64,000 bases of DNA from Janthinobacterium sp. 17J80-10 (lineage in GTDB: Bacteria > Pseudomonadota > Gammaproteobacteria > Burkholderiales > Burkholderiaceae_D): NCBI RefSeq assembly GCF_004114795.1, contig NZ_CP035311.1, positions 1,550,001-1,614,000 on the forward strand. Reading direction: 5' to 3'. The notes below the pieces were generated by a model that saw only the letters and a program-made list of their open reading frames with translations, was not told the DNA's origin and did not search any database. A program made the position numbers and the translations under genes. Of the stretch, positions 50,641-57,201 are shown piece by piece (positions within the stretch are counted from its first letter, which is position 1; every line of letters starts with the position of its first letter).

Positions 50641-52543
50641 TTTTCGCGGCAAAGCCGCCATGAACGATATCGAGCTGGAACAGGCTCTGGCGAAAAAGTC
50701 CCTTGATCGCAGCATGTTCTGGCGTCTGTTGCCACTGCTGCAGCCGGTTCGTGGAAAGATCCTGGCGGTCGTGTTGCTCGAAGCGCTGTTGGTTGGCACG
50801 ATTTTCGTGCGCCCGTGGTTCTTGCGCGAAGTAATCGATCATGGTTTCATCCGGACCACTGCCGGTGTCGCCCTCAATGCCGGCCTGCTGGGCTGGATGG
50901 CGTTCGGGCTGGGGCTGAGCTGGAGTGCACGCTTCCTGCTTGCCGGTGTATCGCAATACCTGGCCGGCAGCGCTGCCATCCATATCCTGAACGATTTGCG
51001 GGTCAGGGTATTTGCCCATGTGCAGGCGCTGAGCGTGCGCTATTTCGACCAGACCAAGGCGGGCCGCATCATCTCGCGCGCCGATCGCGACGTCGATGCC
51101 CTGGAGCCGCTGCTGATCCAGGGACCGCCGGAGCTGTTGTCGGCCTTGCTGCGCTTCGGCGTGGCTGCAGTGGCCTTGTGGTGGATTTCGCCGCGCCTGC
51201 TGGTGGCCCTGGGCGTGATCGTGCCGGCGCTGGTGTTTTTTACCTGGCTGTTCAAGCGCATCTCGCAAAAAAACTGGGCGCGCGTGGCGGAAGCACGGGC
51301 GCGGTTCACAGGGCATCTGGTGGAAACGGTTTCCGGTGTTCGCATAATCAAGCAGACCGTCACTGAAACGCCGAATGCCACGCATTACCAGGCCCTGCTG
51401 AATGACTTCAACCAGATCTTGATACGCGGCAATGTCCGCGCCAGCTGGTTCCTGCCACTGACGCAGGTGCTGAGCACCATCGGCATGGGATTGCTGCTGG
51501 TGACAGGATCCATCGGCATTGCCGACGGCCAGATGACGGTTGGCCAGATGGCGCAGAGCCTGTTTTACGTGCACCTATTCCTTGGGCCATTGCAGGAATT
51601 GAACGATCTGTTCGAGCGCTACTCTTCCGGGGCATCGTCGGCGCAACGCATTTTCCTGCTGCTCGATACCGAGCCGGAAATTGTCGACCCGCCGCAGCCG
51701 CGTGTGCCGGCCCGCCGCGCCGGGGAAGTCGAATTCCGCGACGTGACATTCGCCTACGATCCGAGGGCAACCCGCCCCGTCATCCGCAAGCTGAACCTGC
51801 ACATTCCGGCAGGGCAGGTGCTGGCGATCGTCGGACCTACCGGTCATGGCAAGAGCACCCTGGTGCAGTTGCTGACCCGACTGTATGAAGTCCAGGCTGG
51901 CAGCGTGCTGATCGACGGCCAGGACGTGCGCGACTATGCCCAGCAGCACCTGCGGCAGACCGTCGGCATTGTCCTGCAGGACAATGTGCTTTTCTCCGGC
52001 AGCGTACTGGACAACCTGCGACTGGCGGCGCCTGCAGCCAGCGACGATGCACTGATCGCCGCCGCGCGCGAACTGGGCGCCGACGACGTTTTGGAGCGCC
52101 TGGCCGATGGCTACCATACCGAGGTCGGTCCGCTCGGGGCGTCCCTGAGTCATGGTCAGCGGCAGCTGGTGTGCCTGGTGCGCGCCTATCTGGCCAACCC
52201 GGCAGTGCTGGTACTCGACGAAGCCACCTCCGCGGTTGACTTGCATACCGAACGGCGGATCCAGGCAGCCTTCCGGCGCCTGTGCGAGGGGCGCACCGCC
52301 ATCATCATCGCCCACCGCCTGTCCACCATACGCGATGCCGATCGCATCGCCGTGATCTGGAACGGCGAGCTGGCCGAAATCGGCGGCCACGCAGATCTGA
52401 TCGAAAAGGACGGGGCCTATTCCCGGCTGTATCGCGCCTATGAGGCAGCTTCGCTCGACGCAACAGTGGCAACTGCGGCCACCGCCGTGTCAGCCATGCC
52501 GCACGCGGCCGGCGCCGGTGCCGCGGTGGCGGCCAGGTCGTGA
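50630..52543 (+). CDS. Heterodimeric ABC exporter, catalytic subunit (pair 2)
   Basis: 637 residues from the ATG at 50630, overlapping the partner stop by 11 bases, with GGTGGA upstream. Shares NDIELEQAL, SRADRDVDALEPLLIQGPPELLSALLR and the LSHGQRQLVCLVRAYL signature with its pair-1 counterpart. Walker A GPTGHGKST, Walker B LVLDEA and AHRLST are intact. The last 35 residues are an Ala-rich tail absent from pair 1. Confidence 0.86.
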   Translation: MANDFRGKAAMNDIELEQALAKKSLDRSMFWRLLPLLQPVRGKILAVVLLEALLVGTIFVRPWFLREVIDHGFIRTTAGVALNAGLLGWMAFGLGLSWSARFLLAGVSQYLAGSAAIHILNDLRVRVFAHVQALSVRYFDQTKAGRIISRADRDVDALEPLLIQGPPELLSALLRFGVAAVALWWISPRLLVALGVIVPALVFFTWLFKRISQKNWARVAEARARFTGHLVETVSGVRIIKQTVTETPNATHYQALLNDFNQILIRGNVRASWFLPLTQVLSTIGMGLLLVTGSIGIADGQMTVGQMAQSLFYVHLFLGPLQELNDLFERYSSGASSAQRIFLLLDTEPEIVDPPQPRVPARRAGEVEFRDVTFAYDPRATRPVIRKLNLHIPAGQVLAIVGPTGHGKSTLVQLLTRLYEVQAGSVLIDGQDVRDYAQQHLRQTVGIVLQDNVLFSGSVLDNLRLAAPAASDDALIAAARELGADDVLERLADGYHTEVGPLGASLSHGQRQLVCLVRAYLANPAVLVLDEATSAVDLHTERRIQAAFRRLCEGRTAIIIAHRLSTIRDADRIAVIWNGELAEIGGHADLIEKDGAYSRLYRAYEAASLDATVATAATAVSAMPHAAGAGAAVAARS

Positions 52544-52595
52544 TCCTCCATTCGCTATCGGCCTGTTGCGTGAGCAGCAGCTGGCGAAGGTCGGC

Positions 52596-52611
52596 TGCTG
52601 CTGCGGCAGCA
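52596..52611. promoter_or_regulatory. Candidate activator site TGCT-N8-AGCA
   Basis: TGCTGCTGCGGCAGCA, 71 bases upstream of the sigma-54 promoter at 52682. Confidence 0.55.
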
Positions 52612-52675
52612 CTCGCGTTGCCATATCTGCTGTTTTTGTTCTCTTTGCGAGAAAAAGTTTAGCAACTTCACAGCT

Positions 52676-52704
52676 CTTGACTGGCATGAAAAATGCCAGT
52701 CAAG
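52676..52704. repeat. 12-bp inverted repeat enclosing a sigma-54 promoter
   Basis: CTTGACTGGCAT, five bases, then the exact complement. The -24 and -12 boxes of the promoter at 52682-52696 occupy the two arms, so either a terminator for the exporter operon and a promoter share the same bases, or a protein can compete with the polymerase here. Confidence 0.6.
52682..52696 (+). promoter_or_regulatory. Sigma-54 promoter for the DszB-like/reductase/regulator operon
   Basis: TGGCAT-GAAAA-ATGC. GG and GC are correctly spaced, with A for the first T of the -12 box. Expected start near 52708. Confidence 0.6.
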
Positions 52705-52779
52705 ACGGCGAGTGTCATCCGGGCAGCCGCGTCATGCGGCCACCGGTTCCATGCAGAATATTAATTTCAGGAGATGAAC

Positions 52780-53811
52780 GTGAGTGAAAATAAGCAGATT
52801 GACAGCCTCTGGTACACGCGTTGCCCGGTACCTACGCCGCTGGGCCTGGCCGCGCAACTGGGATGGTTCAACGATGAATTTGCGGGTGATGGCCTCACAA
52901 TTCAAACCTTGCAGGACACAGTCGATCCGGCGCTGCGCGAATCGCATTATGACCACCGTCTTCCGCACTCATTTCGTCAAGGCGGCAATGTACCGGCAAT
53001 CTGGGCCCGTGCCCGTGGCGCCGATACGCGTGTGATTGGATTGAACTGGGTCGATGAAGCGCAAGTAATTGCCGTCTTGCCTGACGCCGGCATCCGCAGC
53101 CCGCAAGACTTGCAGGGGCGGCGCATCGGATTGCCGCGGCATGCCAACAGTATCGACCACGCGCGCGCCGGCGCCTTGCGCGGCTTCCAGGTGGTGCTGG
53201 CCGAAGCTGGCCTGCAACTGGAAGACGCCACAGCGGTGGATTTGCCTGTTGCAGCCAGGTCCACCGGCGCAGGGGGGGGCGCGCGAGGGGGCAATGCCTA
53301 TGCGACCGAATTTGCGGCACTCAAGGAAGGCGTGGTGGATGCGATTTTTGTCAAAGGCGCACGCGGCCTGGCCGCCGCCGAACTGAATGGCGCAACCATC
53401 ATTTATGACATTCGGCAGCATCCTGACCCCAAAGTGCGCGCCAATAACGGCGCACCGCGCCCCGTCACCGTCGATGCGGCGCTACTGCAAAGCCGTCCTG
53501 ATCTGGTCGTGCGCTTTCTCGCGCGGATCGTGCAGATCGGCGACTGGGCAGCGAGCCATCCGGCGGATACTGTGGCCTATATCGCCAAGGAGTCCGGATC
53601 AACCGAGGGTTGGGTGCGCAAGGCCTATGGCGACGATATTCACCTGCGCCAGGGCACCGATCTGAATCCGGCATCAATTGCTGCCCTGGAAGGGTACAAA
53701 AACTTCCTCTATGAAGCCGGATTTCTGCAAGCCGACTTTTCCGTCGACGCGTGGATTGATCCGGCTCCGCTCGCCGAAGTACAGCGGTTGCTGCAACGCC
53801 TGGCGGCCTGA
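52780..53811 (+). CDS. DszB-like desulfinase family protein (paralog 7)
   Basis: 343 residues from the GTG at 52780, preferred over the ATG at 52774 because AGGAG directly abuts that ATG but lies six bases before the GTG; the product MSENKQID then matches the MSN- starts of paralogs 1 and 2. Cys15 in YTRCPVP, His56 in ESHYDH and Arg66 before QGG are in the desulfinase positions. A Gly-rich run (residues 157-168) is specific to this copy. First gene of an operon with an FMN reductase and the island's sigma-54 activator. Confidence 0.8.
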   Translation: MSENKQIDSLWYTRCPVPTPLGLAAQLGWFNDEFAGDGLTIQTLQDTVDPALRESHYDHRLPHSFRQGGNVPAIWARARGADTRVIGLNWVDEAQVIAVLPDAGIRSPQDLQGRRIGLPRHANSIDHARAGALRGFQVVLAEAGLQLEDATAVDLPVAARSTGAGGGARGGNAYATEFAALKEGVVDAIFVKGARGLAAAELNGATIIYDIRQHPDPKVRANNGAPRPVTVDAALLQSRPDLVVRFLARIVQIGDWAASHPADTVAYIAKESGSTEGWVRKAYGDDIHLRQGTDLNPASIAALEGYKNFLYEAGFLQADFSVDAWIDPAPLAEVQRLLQRLAA

Positions 53812-53813
53812 GT

Positions 53814-53843
53814 CCAGGGCATGCGCCCCCGCGCATGCCCTGG
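53814..53843. repeat. 13-bp perfect inverted repeat in the intergenic gap
   Basis: CCAGGGCATGCGC, four C residues, then the exact complement. It begins three bases after the DszB-like stop and lacks a T-run. May attenuate read-through into the reductase and regulator genes or protect the upstream message from decay. Confidence 0.5.
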
Positions 53844-53872
53844 CAACGTAATTTCATTCAAGAGAATCGTCT

Positions 53873-54463
53873 ATGTCCAATACCATCAAAATTCTGGCCT
53901 TCGCGGGCAGTACCCGCACGGATTCGATTAACAAGAAGCTGGTCGCGGCAGCTGCGGAGGCTGTGGCGGATCCAGGCGCGAGCGTCACCTGGATCGATCT
54001 CAAGGACTTCGTCATTCCGCTCTACGATGGCGACATTGAGGCTGAATCCGGCCAGCCGGCGGCGGCATTGACGTTACGTGCGCTATTCAAGTCCCATGAC
54101 GCATTGCTGATTGCGTCGCCAGAATACAATGGCTTTTTTTCTCCATTGGTAAAGAATACTTTTGACTGGCTTTCGCGTCCGCTGGATGGCGAAGAACGTC
54201 ACGCTGCTTTCAAGAGTAAGCCGACACTGTTGCTGGCAACGACACGTGGTGAATCCGGTGGTGGTCGCGGGTTGCAGCAACTGCGTCAACTGCTGCAAAA
54301 CCTGAAAGCGCTGCCGCATGAAGAGGTTTATTTGTTGCCCAAAGGAAATGACGCATTCGATGAAAATGGCAAGCTCAAGAGCGAACAGGATCAGGCGCGC
54401 CTTTCCGGCCTTGTGAATGAATTTATCGGACAGCTGCGTCTCAGGATCGTGCGCGCTGCCTGA
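53873..54463 (+). CDS. NAD(P)H-dependent FMN reductase
   Basis: 196-residue flavodoxin-like protein. The flavin-phosphate loop GSTRTDSINKK is at residues 12-22, and the family motif SPEYNGFFSPLVKNTFDW is near 82-99. It would provide reduced FMN to the two-component monooxygenases of the island, which have no reductase of their own beside them. Distinct in sequence from the SsuE at 62075-62665. Possibly a functional match to the reductases that accompany sulfone monooxygenases. Confidence 0.87.
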   Translation: MSNTIKILAFAGSTRTDSINKKLVAAAAEAVADPGASVTWIDLKDFVIPLYDGDIEAESGQPAAALTLRALFKSHDALLIASPEYNGFFSPLVKNTFDWLSRPLDGEERHAAFKSKPTLLLATTRGESGGGRGLQQLRQLLQNLKALPHEEVYLLPKGNDAFDENGKLKSEQDQARLSGLVNEFIGQLRLRIVRAA

Positions 54464-54483
54464 GCACCCTTAACGCCAAGGTC

Positions 54484-55842
54484 ATGTCTGACAAGCCGCT
54501 CCAGCTGTTGCATCTGACTGGTCCCGAGCCGTCCAGTGGCGCGGCGGCCGGGCATGTTCATGATGCGCTATCGGAAGTTGGTATGCGAAATCCGGATAAG
54601 TTAGTTCGGGATTATTCGTTCACTAATGTGTGTTCTTCCGGATATATTAGTCACATGGAACTTGCGCATAATTTCTCAGCCGACTTTGCCCGTAGCGCCA
54701 ACATCGCAAAAGGCGTCGATGCTGAGGCCGACCCCCTAATTGCTTTTCGCGATGCGCAGCAATTAAGTCTTCTGGTGCGCGCCACTGCCTTTGTTTTCTC
54801 CGATCCGCGCTCAAGGGCATTGCACGAATTGATCGAGCGGGTGGCGCCAAGCGATGCCACCGTGCTGATTACCGGCGAAACCGGAACCGGCAAGGAACTG
54901 GTGGCACGTCATGTCCATTCCTTGAGTAATCGCCGTGATGCCAATTTTGTTGCGGTGAATTGCGGTGCGTTTTCCGAAACCCTGGTTGAAAGTGAATTGT
55001 TCGGCTACGACCGTGGCGCATTTACCGGCGCCCAGCAAGCCAAGGCCGGCTGGTTCGAAACTGCCAACGGCGGCACGCTCTTCCTCGATGAAGTCGGCGA
55101 TCTGCCATTGTCGATGCAGGTCAAGCTTTTGCGCGTGCTGCAGGAGAGGGAAGTGGTGCGTCTCGGCTCGCGACGGCCGATTCCGATCGATGTTCGCCTG
55201 ATTGCCGCGACCAATGTCGACCTGGCGGCAGCAGTACAGGCTGGCCGTTTTCGCGAAGACTTGTATTACCGGCTGCAAGTGATTGGCCTGCCGCTGCAGC
55301 CATTGCGTGAACGTCCGGGTGACGTGTTGCCGTTGACCCGACATTTCCTGCGTACTTATTCGCAGAGACTGAATCTGGTAGATGTGACGCTGTTGCCTGA
55401 AGCGGAGCAGGCATTGTTGACGTATTCCTGGCCTGGAAATATCCGCGAACTTGAAAATGTCATTCACCGGGCACTGCTGGTGTGCAGAAACGGTGTTGTC
55501 GCGCCTAACGATTTGCATATGCCCGGCTGGCAATCCGCCAGTTTCATCGCCGCCGCATTGCCTGTGCCGCAGTCGGCGCCCGTGCAGGATTTTGCCGGTG
55601 GTGCAGCATCAGACCAAGGTGTTGAAGTTGTGCAATCGCCTGTTAGTGAAATGGGGCGATTCAAAGCTGCCTGGCAAGCATTGATAGAATCTGGAGAAGC
55701 GATCCAATTCGAGTCTTTGCAGTATGAGCTGGTGCTGGATGCCTGGGAAAATAATCACCGCAACCAGGTACGCGCGGCCAAGCACTTGAACATCAGTCGC
55801 AATGTGCTGCGAACTTATCTCAAAAAGGCAGGCATCCTCTGA
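54484..55842 (+). CDS. Sigma-54-dependent activator, SfnR-like
   Basis: 452 residues as drawn. AAA+ domain: Walker A GETGTGKE at 131-138, intact GAFTGA loop at 178-183 for contacting sigma-54, and Walker B TLFLDEVG near 198-205. A C-terminal helix-turn-helix follows (NQVRAAKHLNISRNVLRTYLKKAG). No receiver, GAF or PAS domain, as in SfnR of Pseudomonas, which activates sulfone-use genes. The first 57 residues show no family pattern and come from an AT-rich stretch, so the true start may be the ATG at 54655 (395 residues). It is the likely activator of the fourteen sigma-54 promoters in this window. Without a sensor domain, its activity is probably set by its own level, for example through sulfur-starvation control. 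Confidence 0.88.
   Translation: MSDKPLQLLHLTGPEPSSGAAAGHVHDALSEVGMRNPDKLVRDYSFTNVCSSGYISHMELAHNFSADFARSANIAKGVDAEADPLIAFRDAQQLSLLVRATAFVFSDPRSRALHELIERVAPSDATVLITGETGTGKELVARHVHSLSNRRDANFVAVNCGAFSETLVESELFGYDRGAFTGAQQAKAGWFETANGGTLFLDEVGDLPLSMQVKLLRVLQEREVVRLGSRRPIPIDVRLIAATNVDLAAAVQAGRFREDLYYRLQVIGLPLQPLRERPGDVLPLTRHFLRTYSQRLNLVDVTLLPEAEQALLTYSWPGNIRELENVIHRALLVCRNGVVAPNDLHMPGWQSASFIAAALPVPQSAPVQDFAGGAASDQGVEVVQSPVSEMGRFKAAWQALIESGEAIQFESLQYELVLDAWENNHRNQVRAAKHLNISRNVLRTYLKKAGIL
54596..54652 (+). promoter_or_regulatory. Possible internal promoter of the activator gene
   Basis: A locally AT-rich stretch with TTCACT, 18 bases, TATATT near 54617-54646, just before the alternative ATG at 54655. 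It could be a sulfur-regulated sigma-70 promoter, which would avoid the activator depending only on itself. Speculative. Confidence 0.25.
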
Positions 55843-55930
55843 AGCCTTGTGCAGGCTGCCATCTGTTTGCATGCCACTGGCCTGATTGCAGAAGCTGCTG
55901 GCAAGTTCTGTTTCTGCCTGAAAAGTCGTT

Positions 55931-57187
55931 ATGTCTTTGATCTCCTATAACGGGTTGAGCGTATTACGGCATCGTAATTTCGCCCTGTACCTTGCCGCAC
56001 GTTTGCTATCCACAGTCGCTGTGCAGATGCAAAGCGTGGCGATAGGCTGGCAAGTGTATGCGCTGACCGGTAACGTATTCGATCTGGGATTGATTGGACT
56101 GGCGCAATTCGCTCCATTTTTTTTGTTGATCCTGATAGCCGGGCACGTCGCTGATCGCTACAACCGCCGCAATATCATTGCTGTTTCCATGGGAGTACAG
56201 CTGCTATGCGGCTTGCTGCTCCTTGCATTTACCCTTTCCGGTCTGACGGTGGTCTGGCCAGTATTTGCCGTACTGGTGCTGTTCGGTAGCGCCCGTGCCT
56301 TCATGATGCCAGCCAGCCAGGCAATTCTGATCAATTTGGTGCCGATCGAGAATTTCAGCAAGGCGGTTGCGCTCAATTCGTCGACGTTTCATGTTGCCGT
56401 GATCCTCGGGCCGACGCTTGGCGGTCTGTTGTACCTGGCCGGCCCCAATGTGGTCTATGCAGCCGTGATTGCCTTGCTGATTGCGGCGGTCGTGCTGATG
56501 CTTGCTACTCGCGCGGGAGCACAAATTTCGCACCGTGAACCCGCAACCTGGCATTCGCTCCTGGACGGTTTGCGTTTCGTCTGGTCGAGGCCGGTAGTGC
56601 TCGGGGCGATTTCCCTGGATCTGTTCGCTGTGCTGTTCGGCGGCGCCACAGCCTTGTTGCCGGCATACGCCCATGATGTGCTTGATGCCGGGCCAACGGC
56701 ACTTGGGCTTTTGCGCACGGCACCTGCTGCCGGGGCCGCATTGACGGCAATCGTACTGGCTTTTCAGCCGATCACGCGCGGCATAGGGCGCTGGATGTTT
56801 GGCGGCGTCGCCGTATTCGGTGCGGGCACCGTTGTGCTTGGCTTGTCGGACAGCCTGGCAGTCGCGCTGGTGGCGCTGGTGCTGATGGGGAGTGGCGACA
56901 TGGTCAGCGTCTACATCAGGCACATCCTGGTGCAGTTCGAGACGCCGGATGCGATCCGCGGCCGCGTCAGTGCCGTCAACGCGGTGTTTATCGGCGCATC
57001 CAACGAATTGGGCGAATTCGAGTCGGGCGTGACCGCCGGCTGGTTCGGCCTGACGCGTGCGCTGCTGCTCGGCGGTGTCGCGACGTTGGCCGTCACGGCG
57101 ATATGGATGTGGCGATTCCCGGTGTTGCGGACGATGGCGCGCTTCCCGCACGCTAGCGATGACGAGAAAGCGCTCGCGCAAAATTGA
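55931..57187 (+). CDS. MFS efflux transporter, EntS-like
   Basis: 418 residues with 12 hydrophobic helices. The first cytoplasmic loop carries the MFS motif (GHVADRYNRRNI). The N-terminus LRHRNFALYLAARLLS resembles exporters of the enterobactin exporter/DHA group. Ends overlapping the next ABC exporter's upstream region, with 14 bases between stop and ATG. No sigma-54 promoter was found in the 88-base gap after the regulator, so it may be read through from the regulator operon. Confidence 0.82.
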   Translation: MSLISYNGLSVLRHRNFALYLAARLLSTVAVQMQSVAIGWQVYALTGNVFDLGLIGLAQFAPFFLLILIAGHVADRYNRRNIIAVSMGVQLLCGLLLLAFTLSGLTVVWPVFAVLVLFGSARAFMMPASQAILINLVPIENFSKAVALNSSTFHVAVILGPTLGGLLYLAGPNVVYAAVIALLIAAVVLMLATRAGAQISHREPATWHSLLDGLRFVWSRPVVLGAISLDLFAVLFGGATALLPAYAHDVLDAGPTALGLLRTAPAAGAALTAIVLAFQPITRGIGRWMFGGVAVFGAGTVVLGLSDSLAVALVALVLMGSGDMVSVYIRHILVQFETPDAIRGRVSAVNAVFIGASNELGEFESGVTAGWFGLTRALLLGGVATLAVTAIWMWRFPVLRTMARFPHASDDEKALAQN

Positions 57188-57201
57188 CACAATTGAATCT
57201 C

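Noticed and set aside
56204-57190. 328-residue minus-strand frame
   Set aside because: Antisense to the MFS gene; Arg/His/Gln-rich product without membrane or domain features.
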